DNA of 62,108 nucleotides from Onthomorpha sp937906975 (GTDB lineage: Bacteria; Bacteroidota; Bacteroidia; Bacteroidales; P3), in contig JAZLDH010000006.1 of the NCBI GenBank assembly GCA_045614605.1, positions 1 through 62,108 of the forward strand, in the 5' to 3' direction. How positions within the stretch are numbered: position 1 is the first letter of the stretch; every line of letters starts with the position of its first letter. This document shows, piece after piece, positions 36,161-45,695 of this stretch. A model generated the notes under the pieces. That model saw nothing but the letters and a program-made list of their open reading frames with translations. It was not told the DNA's origin and made no database searches. A program made the translations under genes and the position numbers.

Positions 36161-38620
36161 ATGAAAATATCATATAATTGGCTTAAAAAATATGTTGATA
36201 CTAATATATCAGCAGAAGAGATAGCAAATCTTTTAACTTTCGGAGGTTTGGAAGTAGAAGATGTGGAGTTGGTTGAAAGTATAAAAGGTGGCTTGAAAAA
36301 TTTCTTTGTTGGGCATGTGCTTTCTTGCGTAATACACCCAAATTCTGACCACCTTCATATAACAAAGGTTGATGTTGGTGGTGCTGAGCCTTTGAATATT
36401 GTTTGCGGCGCTCCAAATGTGGCAGAGGGACAAAAGGTTATTGTTGCTACTGTGGGTGCAAAAATTTATGAAGAAAACGGAGATTGTTTTGAAATAAAGA
36501 AAAGCAAACTTAGAGGCGAACCAAGTGAGGGTATGATATGCTCTGAAAAAGAACTTTGCTTGAGTGATAACAACGATGGCATACTTGTCTTGGACCCGTC
36601 TGCAAAAGTAGGTACTCCTGCCAAGGAATATTTCAACATTGAAGAAGATTATGTTTTTGAAATCGGACTTACAGCTAACCGCTCTGATGCTACTTCTCAC
36701 ATTGGCGTAGCAAGAGATGTGGTTGCTTTGCTTCAAAGTCAGTTGAAAGAAGAAAAGACTTTAAATCTACCAAGTGTGGAAGATTTTAAAGTGGAAGAAA
36801 CAAGCGAAAACGTAAAAATAAACATAGATACTAATCTTTGCAAAAGATATAGTGCGGTTGTAGTAAAGGGAGTTGAAGTAAAAGAATCTCCAAAGTGGTT
36901 GGCAGATTGTTTAAGAACGATAGGCTTACGTCCTGTTAATAACATTGTCGATGTAACCAACTTTGTATTGATGGAAATTGGGCAACCGCTTCACGCTTTT
37001 GACTTCGCTAAAGTAATAGGCAAAGAAATCAATGTTAAATCTCTCGAAAAGGACACAACTTTTGTTACTCTTGACGGTGTAGAAAGAAAGTTAAATGGTA
37101 AGGAGGCTATGGTTTGCAATGCAAAAGAGCCTATGTGTATGGGTGGTATTTACGGTGGATTAGATTCTGGCGTGAGCGAATCTACTACTGATGTACTTAT
37201 TGAAAGTGCTTACTTTGATCCTGTTGTGATTCGTAAGGGTGCTAAATACCACACTTTGAAAACAGATGCTTCTTTCCGTTACGAGAGAGGTGCTGACCCT
37301 AATATTACTCTTTATGCTTTGAAACGTGCTGCTCTTTTAATAAAGGAAGTTGCAGGAGGTAAGATTTGTTCTGAAATTGTTGATGTTTATCCAGAAGAAA
37401 TAAAGCCTAAAGAAATTGAACTTTCATTTGAGAGAATGGATTCTTTGATTGGCAAAAAGCTAGATAGAGAAATTGTAAAGAATATCTTAAATAAATTAAA
37501 TATTGAAACCACTTTAAAAGAAGATGGTTTGACTGCTATTGTGCCTACAAACAAAGTAGATGTTACAAGAGAGTGTGATTTGATTGAAGAAATACTTAGA
37601 ATTTACGGATACAACAATGTGGAAATTTCTGCAAGCATGAAAAATTGTATTTCTTCTTCTGCTAAGCCTAATGCTGAAAAAATACAAGCCTTTGTTTCGG
37701 ATATGTTAGCTGCAAAAGGCTTTAACGAAACAATGAATAACTCACTTACAAAAATTTCTTACTACGAAAACAACGTAGACTTCCCACAAGAAAAATCTGT
37801 CTTAGTGATGAATGCTCTAAGTAAAGACCTTGGACAAATGCGTCAAACACTTCTTTATGGTCAATTAGAAACAATTTCTTATAACATTAACAGAAAAACT
37901 TCCGATTTAAGATTATTTGAATTTGGAAACTGTTATGAGAAAAATATTGAAGGATTTGAATCGGAAAACATCACAAAAAGATATACCGAGCACAAGCATT
38001 TGGCTATGCTAACCACAGGAAAAAGCATAGAAAGCTGGCAAGCAAAAAGAGTAGATGAAGATTTCTATTATTTAAAGAATATTTTATTAAATATTTTCTC
38101 AGAGCTTAGAGTAAATATGACTCGTTTTGAAGTTAAACAAATAGAAAACGAATCTTATCTTTACGCTTTGGCATACGTTGCAAAAGATAGCAAAAAAACA
38201 ATTGCGACAGTCGGAATGCTAAAACCTTCACTTTGCAAAAAATGGGACATAAAACAAGGCATATTCTATGCTGATGTAGATTGGACTTTGCTTTATCGTT
38301 ACATTCCTTCTAAGAGTGTGAGATATGAAGAAATATCAAAATTCCCAGAAGTAAGAAGAGATTTGGCTTTAGTTGTAAAAGAAGAAGTTTCTTTCGCAGA
38401 AATGGAAGCCTTGGCTTATCAAACAGAAAAGAAACTATTGAAAAAAGTTTCTCTTTTCGATGTTTACAAAGGCGACAAACTACCAGAAGGACACAAACAA
38501 TATGCTTTGAGTTTTGTTCTTCAAGACAACGAAAAGACTTTGACAGACAAACAAATTGAAGCCATAATGTCAAAGTTGTTAAAGACTTTTGAACAAAAAT
38601 TAAATGCTAAATTAAGATAA
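36161..38620 (+). CDS. pheT: Phenylalanyl-tRNA synthetase beta subunit
   Basis: 819 residues, full length. The N-terminal tRNA-binding OB domain (GHVLSCVIHPNSDHLHITKVD) and the B3/B4 domain with GLRPVNNIVDVTNFVLMEIGQPLHAFD are clear. The B5 domain (VDVTRECDLIEEILRIYGYNN) and the C-terminal FDX-ACB domain (EEISKFPEVRRDLALVV) follow. It works with the alpha subunit, which is not in this window, so the two genes are split as in many Bacteroidetes. Two unknown genes follow at once. Confidence 0.98.
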   Translation: MKISYNWLKKYVDTNISAEEIANLLTFGGLEVEDVELVESIKGGLKNFFVGHVLSCVIHPNSDHLHITKVDVGGAEPLNIVCGAPNVAEGQKVIVATVGAKIYEENGDCFEIKKSKLRGEPSEGMICSEKELCLSDNNDGILVLDPSAKVGTPAKEYFNIEEDYVFEIGLTANRSDATSHIGVARDVVALLQSQLKEEKTLNLPSVEDFKVEETSENVKINIDTNLCKRYSAVVVKGVEVKESPKWLADCLRTIGLRPVNNIVDVTNFVLMEIGQPLHAFDFAKVIGKEINVKSLEKDTTFVTLDGVERKLNGKEAMVCNAKEPMCMGGIYGGLDSGVSESTTDVLIESAYFDPVVIRKGAKYHTLKTDASFRYERGADPNITLYALKRAALLIKEVAGGKICSEIVDVYPEEIKPKEIELSFERMDSLIGKKLDREIVKNILNKLNIETTLKEDGLTAIVPTNKVDVTRECDLIEEILRIYGYNNVEISASMKNCISSSAKPNAEKIQAFVSDMLAAKGFNETMNNSLTKISYYENNVDFPQEKSVLVMNALSKDLGQMRQTLLYGQLETISYNINRKTSDLRLFEFGNCYEKNIEGFESENITKRYTEHKHLAMLTTGKSIESWQAKRVDEDFYYLKNILLNIFSELRVNMTRFEVKQIENESYLYALAYVAKDSKKTIATVGMLKPSLCKKWDIKQGIFYADVDWTLLYRYIPSKSVRYEEISKFPEVRRDLALVVKEEVSFAEMEALAYQTEKKLLKKVSLFDVYKGDKLPEGHKQYALSFVLQDNEKTLTDKQIEAIMSKLLKTFEQKLNAKLR

Positions 38621-38624
38621 TATT

Positions 38625-39041
38625 ATGCGAAGCCTCTTACATTACGATATAAAAATTCTGATAGTCTTACTTGAATCTTTAAAAGGAAACAAGGATTTCT
38701 TTATGTTTTTAGTAAAAAACGGATTTCCCGAACTAGCAGCTTGGAGCAATGCTGTCAGAGGTGATGAGGAGGCTTTGCATTGGCTTTTCGACAACGGATT
38801 TGGTACCCTTGGAGTATTGAGTAACGCTATTGATGGCGAAAAAAAGGCTGTGCAATGGGTGCTTCGCTCCAACGATGACTTTTTAATTAATTTTTCAGCA
38901 GCCTGCAGAAAAGAAGATGACGGAAAACGCTGGTTAGAAGACAATGAACTTCATATCTTTTTAAAGATGTCGGAAGAAATTATCACAATTCTTGACAAAC
39001 AAGTCAAAGACAGAATGTTTTGGTATAAATGGAGAAAATAG
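38625..39041 (+). CDS. Small helical protein of unknown function with an internal repeat
   Basis: 138 residues, not recognised. Two units about 31 residues apart are alike: NGFPELAAWSNAVRGDEEAL with HWLFDN, and NGFGTLGVLSNAIDGEKKAV with QWVLRSN. A third, weaker unit with FSAACRKEDDGKRWL follows. This suggests a short helical repeat fold used for protein binding. No signal peptide is present. It starts 4 bp after pheT and overlaps the next gene by 13 bases. Confidence 0.65.
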   Translation: MRSLLHYDIKILIVLLESLKGNKDFFMFLVKNGFPELAAWSNAVRGDEEALHWLFDNGFGTLGVLSNAIDGEKKAVQWVLRSNDDFLINFSAACRKEDDGKRWLEDNELHIFLKMSEEIITILDKQVKDRMFWYKWRK

Positions 39042-40114
39042 TAAACAACGTTATAATTTTCATACTTGCTTATCTTCTTGTATTTTTTGTGGTACAAATC
39101 TCCACAATTCTACCTGCTTTCTCTCACGATGTGCCTGTTATTGTTTATAGCTCTTACTTAGATTTCAACGCTCTAACCTCTGCCAACTCAGATGAAGTAT
39201 GGAAGAGTGCCGACAACGTGATTAACATCTTTGGAAGTGCGATAATTCTATTAGTTCTTTTGTTTTTCATTTCAGTTGTTTTGCTTTTACGATGGAAATC
39301 AAAAAGAATTTGGATACAACGCCTACTTTTTTGGGTGATTATTTGTAGTTTCATAAGATTCTTCAATGGTTTTGTTTGTGGACATTTGTTTACTCTATGG
39401 AGTTTTAACTTAGTAACCGATTTCATTGGACTTACCTTTCCCTCAAAAATAGCAAAAGTTTTTTTTGTAATAGTAATGATTATCCTTCTTGGATTTGGAA
39501 TGTATTTTCTAAGAGAAATCATTGTTGGAATAATCAATCCATTATTGGAAGATGTAAAAAAACAATTAAAAAACAACGTAATCTATCCCTCTATCATAGG
39601 AAGCCTACTTGTTTTTCTTATCCTCTTTCCCATTTCTCATAAATCTGCAACAATAGAGACAGTAAACATAATAATAACACCACTTCTTTTAGCCTCTTTA
39701 TTTAGATTGGGTGTTGCGAAAAAGTTCTCTTTTATTGACAAATCCGCAATCGAAATAGAAGAAAAAAAAGAACGCTTATTTATTCCCTTGCTTATTCTCA
39801 CCGCTCTATTATCTGTAAGTTTAAGAGTCGTTTTTGACAAAGGAGTAAAGATTACACCAAACAATTATGACAACTACATTTTAGATAATCTTCTTGCTTT
39901 CGTTGTAATTTCTTTACTTTTAATTCTATTTTTGTATTTGTTGTTTGCTTATTTCCATCATCACAAAAAACAAAAACAAGAAACACAAGAGCAAATCATC
40001 ATCGAAAAAGCATATCAAGAGATGAGAGATTATCACATGTTTGATTTCAGCAAATCACGCAATCTTCACAAATGCAATAAAGCCTGGCAAGAGATGGACG
40101 AGAATAAAAAGTAG
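39029..40114 (+). CDS. Multi-pass membrane protein of unknown function
   Basis: 361 residues with about eight membrane segments and a basic, Gln-rich C-terminal tail (HHHKKQKQETQEQIIIEKAY). The start overlaps the end of the 138-residue gene by 13 bases, so the two are coupled. No transporter or enzyme motif is recognised. It ends only 5 bp from the stop of the converging restriction-methylation gene, with no obvious terminator between. Confidence 0.65.
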   Translation: MEKIVNNVIIFILAYLLVFFVVQISTILPAFSHDVPVIVYSSYLDFNALTSANSDEVWKSADNVINIFGSAIILLVLLFFISVVLLLRWKSKRIWIQRLLFWVIICSFIRFFNGFVCGHLFTLWSFNLVTDFIGLTFPSKIAKVFFVIVMIILLGFGMYFLREIIVGIINPLLEDVKKQLKNNVIYPSIIGSLLVFLILFPISHKSATIETVNIIITPLLLASLFRLGVAKKFSFIDKSAIEIEEKKERLFIPLLILTALLSVSLRVVFDKGVKITPNNYDNYILDNLLAFVVISLLLILFLYLLFAYFHHHKKQKQETQEQIIIEKAYQEMRDYHMFDFSKSRNLHKCNKAWQEMDENKK

Positions 40115-40119
40115 ATTGT

Positions 40120-43100
40120 TTATAAATATTTATCAAGAATTGCCTGTTTCTCACTCGCAGCATTCTCAATAATAGCACGCGCTTTAGTAATTTCTAATTC
40201 TAATTCCTCTATTTGATATGCTATTTGTATCTGCACTTCTTTTTTAGGAAGTTCTATAGAGATGCCTGTTATTCTATCAATAGATGCCCTTAACTTTCGA
40301 GAAAATCCCATATCTTTACCTACTTTATCTATAATAAATGACAAATACTTTACTGATATTTCATCACTATATACACGAAGAACGCCACAATGATCTGTTG
40401 GACAGAAAGGTATTCCTGAATGAATATAATTTACCATCCAATCACCATCTATCCCCCATAATATAGACGGAACAGAAAAATCTTGTATTATACTATCATT
40501 TAAATATCCAAATGGCATAATAACATTTGCACTATATACAGGGATAGTTCCATTTGAAGATAATTCTGAATTAAGCACACGCTTTCCAATTGATACTGAG
40601 AATATATTTCTATTTGATAACCTATAGACTTTACACTTTTCTTGTTGAGCACTTTCTATTAAGTCTATTATCTTCTTTTCATTAATATAAATAAGTTCTC
40701 TTGCTATTTTTACAGATTCTTCTACTGTTTCGATTTCCTCAACAATCTGTTTCTGAATATCAATAGGTGGAACAGGTATTCTGATTCTTCCAATGGATTG
40801 TGACAAGTTTTGGATATTATTGCCACTACTCTCATCGCTTATAATTTGTCTATATGACGGGCTATTCAATATCACATATAAAAATTTAGGAAGTATTTTA
40901 TCGGAATTAGACCTTATAATTCCCATAAATCCCCCAGCATAGAATGTCAAATCCTTTTCTATAAATGACATTTTTCCTACATGATTTTTGCTTCCACTTG
41001 AGAAACAAACAAAACAATCATTCTGTTTTAGTTTCTTGGTTGAATCCAGTTTTTTGTTTATTCGAAGGTAAATTTGTTTGTTTATTTCTAAATTGCCTGA
41101 TAATGTTATATTGTCTGCTGTTAATATAACATTATCTGTTATTTCCAAAACTTGGTCTTCTTTTGAGTAGGTAACACCACGTATTACATCTGCTAAATTC
41201 TCAATAGGCTCTAATGAGAATTGACTATTTATAATTACTTTTTTTTTAACAGCTAACGATATATTCTTTTCGAAAGAAAATCTATCAAAAGTAAACATAT
41301 CAATCAATGGCACACGACTAACATGTGATTGCATATTTTCTGCAATAGATGAAGTATAATCCCCTTTGAATGCTCTACAAATATATGTACTTGCTTTTTC
41401 TGGATTGTCGTAATTATTTATATCAAAAAGTTGAGTACATTCATCAATATCTTTACCTCTTTGAATAGCGTGAATTCCCTCATTACCCCTACGATTAGAG
41501 AACTCATAGCCTAAGAAGCGTTTCTCAACATCTTTCTCTCCGCTCTTTACAAGAACAACTTTTTGAGGATATGCCAATATAAAGTATAAAAGTTTTTCAG
41601 CCTCAATATTTAATATTGCCTCATATAACTTAGCATCATTCTTTGCAGATATTTTATTTGTATATTCTCTGTATATTTCGTGTGCTTTTACTTTATCATT
41701 TGGCGATTTCTGTAACAATGTAACATAGTCTGCATAATCAAGTCCCTCCCAAACATGAGCTACATATTTTGAAGCAGGAGTTTCTATGCCATTGATGGTT
41801 ACATCGTTCAATGTGCGGAAATAAGTATCAACTGCAACCTTGGTGTTTACTGCAAAATAATTATCTCTACGACGCAAGAACAGAACAACCGTATTTGTAT
41901 TTGTAGCCATAAATGTATTAGCACCCAATTCCGCTATTGCCACAATATCAAAGTATTGTAATATAATCTCACGAGTTTTTGTATATATACCTGAATTACT
42001 CAAAATTGAACTCGGCAGAATAACTCCTGCTATTCCTCCGTCTTTAAGTAACTGTTTAGTTCGCTCAACAAATAAACATTCTATTTCAGAACTATTATCT
42101 GTCAATGAGTTGTATAAATCAAAATCTTTTTCTGTATAATAATCACGAGTTGTCTGACGGAATGAAGATACTGAATAAGGAGGATTACTTAATACAATAT
42201 CAAATTGTTGATTATCCTTTGTACTATCATTTAGTTGTTTACATAATTTCCCTCTATATTCTTTATTATTACTAAAATTTGCAAGCCCATCACTTAGGAT
42301 AACATTTGCCAAACCGTCTCCATGTAAATAACACCCTACTTTACCCACTTTTACAAGGCGATAATCTTTTTCAATACCATATACATAGTTCGTCGCCCAA
42401 TCAAAATGACTATTTTTCCAATTGATAAGTTGTTTTCTTGTTTCCTCTATATACTTAGAAGTATCACTATTATCTATAATATTTTGCACTTCATGCATAA
42501 ACTCTGTGATAAAATGACCACTTCCAGCTGCATAGTCAATCATATATGGTAAAATTTCTCCATCTTTGCGAGATAACTTCTCTTTTACAATTGACTCCAA
42601 AGGAAGACTTTTTATTATAAATTGAGCAATAGGCACTGGTGTAAAGAATTGTCCTGCTTCTTGTTTTAGCCCAGTAGTAAGCAATAATTCAAAAAAGTCA
42701 GACAAATATTGCTGACGTTTATTGTAACGTATCCTATAACCTTGAATCAACTCAACAACCTCTTTTACTACTTTTGCATTTTCTATAAACGAAGCATTAT
42801 CATAGACCTCTTTTATTGCAAACTCATTATTTTTTTCAAGACGAAGTTTGTTCACCTCTCTTAAAAGATACTGCTTAGTATCTTCCGTCAGATTAGAACA
42901 ACGTTTATCAAAATCCTCATTATCAAAGTCGCTAACAATTTTATTCAAAAACTTTTCCATACCTTTGGAATAAAGGTCTGTTAAACGAAGTTGAAAATCA
43001 ACATGATTATCTCTTCCTTCGATCCATTGAAACTTTAGCTCTTCTCCTTCTTCTACTGTTGTTTCATCATAAACCTTACACAAAAATAGAGTAAATATTT

Positions 43101-43842
43101 TATTAAAAGCATTACCTTTATCTGATACTACATTATGACGAAGTATTTCAAGAAAACGATTAAATATAAAACTTGAATCCTCTGTTGTTATCTCTTTAAG
43201 TTGTTCTTTAGTTAATGCTTTCGTCTGAAAATTATATGGCTGTACCCAAGAATCAAAGACCCCATTATCTTTCGTTAGTTTATTCCACTTTTCGAAAATA
43301 TCCTTTACTTCACCATTTCGATAATCATCTTCAATTTTTATAATTTCATTTACATATTTTATTTCATCTTCATACAATTCAGAAGCATAAAGCATTATTA
43401 CATCTGCCTTTCCTCCTGAAAGTTGAAAATATGTAAATAATTGTCCTCCGTCCTTATGTATTTTATTAGATTCTTTATCAAATTCTTTTCCGTATGTTTT
43501 GCATTCTATAAGCATATATGGACTACCATCTTCACGATTTACACATATATCCAATCTGCCTGATGTTCCATGTCCAGAAGGCCAAGTTTTTTCAAGAATT
43601 ATATTTTGAGGTTTATATCCTTTATTGAGTAATCTATCTACACATTCAAGTACAACAAAGTTTTCCGCATCAGAAAAATTTTGAGTAGTCTTACTATCGG
43701 CAGTAATACTATTACCATAGTTTATAATTTGTTTTTCGAAGTCAATCTCTATGGCATAATCAACATATATTTTATGATAAATACCATTCGTTCCATTCTT
43801 TGGAACAAAGCCTATTGATGAAATATATTTTTTTATGTCCAT
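40120..43842 (-). CDS. Single-chain restriction-methylation-specificity enzyme (Type IIG-like)
   Basis: 1240 residues. Residues about 90-120 form a PD-(D/E)xK nuclease: GRLDIC with Asp98, then LIECKTYG with Glu113 and Lys115. Next is an HsdM-type helical region and an N6-adenine methylase: QEAGQFFTPVPIAQF (395-409), motif I DYAAGSGHF (436-444) and motif IV NPPY (553-556). The last part (about 880-1240) has two HsdS-like target-recognition blocks with coiled spacers (PVPPIDIQKQIVEEIETVEE and LPKKEVQIQIAYQIEELELE). No helicase domain is present, so it would cut near its site. It is probably a self-contained restriction system with m6A modification; the target cannot be read. Confidence 0.88.
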   Translation of the reverse strand: MDIKKYISSIGFVPKNGTNGIYHKIYVDYAIEIDFEKQIINYGNSITADSKTTQNFSDAENFVVLECVDRLLNKGYKPQNIILEKTWPSGHGTSGRLDICVNREDGSPYMLIECKTYGKEFDKESNKIHKDGGQLFTYFQLSGGKADVIMLYASELYEDEIKYVNEIIKIEDDYRNGEVKDIFEKWNKLTKDNGVFDSWVQPYNFQTKALTKEQLKEITTEDSSFIFNRFLEILRHNVVSDKGNAFNKIFTLFLCKVYDETTVEEGEELKFQWIEGRDNHVDFQLRLTDLYSKGMEKFLNKIVSDFDNEDFDKRCSNLTEDTKQYLLREVNKLRLEKNNEFAIKEVYDNASFIENAKVVKEVVELIQGYRIRYNKRQQYLSDFFELLLTTGLKQEAGQFFTPVPIAQFIIKSLPLESIVKEKLSRKDGEILPYMIDYAAGSGHFITEFMHEVQNIIDNSDTSKYIEETRKQLINWKNSHFDWATNYVYGIEKDYRLVKVGKVGCYLHGDGLANVILSDGLANFSNNKEYRGKLCKQLNDSTKDNQQFDIVLSNPPYSVSSFRQTTRDYYTEKDFDLYNSLTDNSSEIECLFVERTKQLLKDGGIAGVILPSSILSNSGIYTKTREIILQYFDIVAIAELGANTFMATNTNTVVLFLRRRDNYFAVNTKVAVDTYFRTLNDVTINGIETPASKYVAHVWEGLDYADYVTLLQKSPNDKVKAHEIYREYTNKISAKNDAKLYEAILNIEAEKLLYFILAYPQKVVLVKSGEKDVEKRFLGYEFSNRRGNEGIHAIQRGKDIDECTQLFDINNYDNPEKASTYICRAFKGDYTSSIAENMQSHVSRVPLIDMFTFDRFSFEKNISLAVKKKVIINSQFSLEPIENLADVIRGVTYSKEDQVLEITDNVILTADNITLSGNLEINKQIYLRINKKLDSTKKLKQNDCFVCFSSGSKNHVGKMSFIEKDLTFYAGGFMGIIRSNSDKILPKFLYVILNSPSYRQIISDESSGNNIQNLSQSIGRIRIPVPPIDIQKQIVEEIETVEESVKIARELIYINEKKIIDLIESAQQEKCKVYRLSNRNIFSVSIGKRVLNSELSSNGTIPVYSANVIMPFGYLNDSIIQDFSVPSILWGIDGDWMVNYIHSGIPFCPTDHCGVLRVYSDEISVKYLSFIIDKVGKDMGFSRKLRASIDRITGISIELPKKEVQIQIAYQIEELELEITKARAIIENAASEKQAILDKYL

Positions 43843-43868
43843 AGTCCTGCTCGTTAATGTTTCGCGTG

Positions 43869-43902
43869 CAAAGTTAAGAATTTAGCAGGAAATTATCACA
43901 AA
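43869..43902 (-). promoter_or_regulatory. Predicted promoter of the restriction-methylation gene
   Basis: On the minus strand TTTG (43902-43899) and TAACTTTG (43876-43869) match the Bacteroidetes -33 and -7 elements with a 22-bp spacer. The -7 element ends 26 bp before the ATG at 43842. Confidence 0.5.
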
Positions 43903-43991
43903 AATTTGTAAAACAAATAATATTTTACAAATTGTAAATAAGATTCAAAATAAACAATTCTATGGTAAAAGATTTAAAAGTTCTCAATCAT

Positions 43992-45584
43992 CTAATACTT
44001 GTAAATCCTCATATAATCTATATCAAAACTTTCTTCCGTTTCTTTATAAATACGTATTGTGTTATTGCCTTTTTTAAGTTTATGTTTTAGGCTTACTTCG
44101 CTGCTATTCTCGTTTGGCGTAAGTTGAATAGGCTTATTGTCGTTTACAACTATGTTTATCGGTTCTGCTTTTCCGAAAAAGAATATCGTAATTTCGTATT
44201 CCCCACCCTCTTTGCTGTAAACGTTTCTCCATTGCAAATCATTTTTAGAATTATATCCAAGATTCTTCACTACTGCTCCGCCTGATAATCCCTCAACTTC
44301 TTCATATATTGCAGTCTTTGTTGTTTCTCCTGTTTCTAATTCTTGATATGCTGAAAGCCATGCTGTTTCTGCTTCGTATAGACTACGTTCCAATCTTTTG
44401 TTTGCTTCAAGGGTATAAATCCTTGTTGCATGTGGTGGAATATTTACAATAAATTCTTCTTTAAACGTGCCAATACTTTTACGCTCATATACATCTCTTA
44501 CTTTAATTCTTCCATCTAAATCAAGCAAAGCAAAATCCACCGACACAGTTTGTGCTTTTTCGCTTGGATTATACACAGCAACTGCTCTTTTATTGCCGTA
44601 TCGCTTTTCTATATCTTTGACTAATATATAGCAATCGTTCTTTCGCTCCACAACGTATGCTTGCAAGCCGAGCAAATCTTGGTTTAAGGCTATCAACTCT
44701 TCGTTTTGCAAAAGTGAAACGGCATTTGGCTGTATGGAATTAAGGTCGCAACCTATCAAAAGCGGAGAAGACATCATGCACCACATACCAAAATGAGTTT
44801 TATCTTCTTCTTCGCTTAGCCCTCTGCCGACTTCCAACATATCCATATCGTTATAATGTCCAAAACTTGCGTATGCAGATAAGTAAAGGTTTTGATGAAT
44901 AATGCTTTTTATGGATTCCCAACCCAAATATATGTCTTCGCTCATACGCCATGAGTCTGCAATTTCGCTAACCCAAGTCCCAGGAAAAGCCCATCGGCAA
45001 ACATTCCAAGAAACCTCCTTTTTCTCTACTCCTTTTATATGCTTGGCAATTTCCTTAAAGCGTTTTTCTTCCTCTAAATCCAATCTGTCAATATTGTTTC
45101 TTGCATCTGCTCCACAATAATCCACTTTCAGAAAATCAAAATCAAGTTCATCAAAAAACAATCTTAAATCCTCTGCCTCATGTCCATAAAGTCCTACTCC
45201 AATTCCTATTGTATCTTTTGGATTTCCCCAATATGAAGCACAAGTATTCTTTCCTGCATCGGTGTAAATGCCTGCTTTCAATCCCAAAGCGTGAATATAA
45301 TCTACCAAGCCTTTCAATCCGTTTGGAAATCTTTTAGGGTGAATTAGCAAATTACCCTTTTCATCTCTCCCTCCAAAATATCCGTCATCTATATTTATAT
45401 ATCGATAGCCTTTTTCTAAGAATCCAAGCCTTACCATAGCATCTGCCTGAGTCTTTATCAAAGAATCGTTGATTTCCACTCCGTAAGTATTCCAAGAACT
45501 CCAACCCATCAAAGGCGGTTGTTGTGCATTGGTGTTTACAAAACAAAAAAGACTAATCACAAATATTACAAATAGTTTTTTCAT
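43992..45584 (-). CDS. GH27 alpha-galactosidase with C-terminal carbohydrate-binding-like domain
   Basis: 530 residues with a signal peptide (MKKLFVIFVISLFCFVNTNA, cleaved near 20-21). The GH27 barrel starts at PLMGWSSWNTYGVEIND. The nucleophile is Asp155 in FLKVDYCGAD, and the acid/base region is YNDMDMLEVG (246-248). A beta-rich domain follows the barrel, and the last 130 residues (from about YEAETAWLSAYQELE) resemble a CBM35/CBM6 sugar-binding domain. It would free terminal alpha-galactose, as on blood-group B or plant galactomannan. It is divergent from the GH109 gene, and no SusC/SusD pair is nearby. Confidence 0.92.
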   Translation of the reverse strand: MKKLFVIFVISLFCFVNTNAQQPPLMGWSSWNTYGVEINDSLIKTQADAMVRLGFLEKGYRYINIDDGYFGGRDEKGNLLIHPKRFPNGLKGLVDYIHALGLKAGIYTDAGKNTCASYWGNPKDTIGIGVGLYGHEAEDLRLFFDELDFDFLKVDYCGADARNNIDRLDLEEEKRFKEIAKHIKGVEKKEVSWNVCRWAFPGTWVSEIADSWRMSEDIYLGWESIKSIIHQNLYLSAYASFGHYNDMDMLEVGRGLSEEEDKTHFGMWCMMSSPLLIGCDLNSIQPNAVSLLQNEELIALNQDLLGLQAYVVERKNDCYILVKDIEKRYGNKRAVAVYNPSEKAQTVSVDFALLDLDGRIKVRDVYERKSIGTFKEEFIVNIPPHATRIYTLEANKRLERSLYEAETAWLSAYQELETGETTKTAIYEEVEGLSGGAVVKNLGYNSKNDLQWRNVYSKEGGEYEITIFFFGKAEPINIVVNDNKPIQLTPNENSSEVSLKHKLKKGNNTIRIYKETEESFDIDYMRIYKY

Positions 45585-45607
45585 ATCAAGAAACAGTTAT
45601 TGAAGCA

Positions 45608-45615
45608 CAAAATTA
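45608..45615 (-). promoter_or_regulatory. Predicted -7 element of the GH27 gene
   Basis: On the minus strand the sequence reads TAATTTTG followed by TGC, a TAnnTTTG match 23 bp before the ATG at 45584. Confidence 0.4.
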
Positions 45616-45695
45616 CTTAATTTTTTCACTTATAACATAACAATCAATCGTTTTTTCCGTACTATATACCAAACAAATATTTATAACATTAACCT

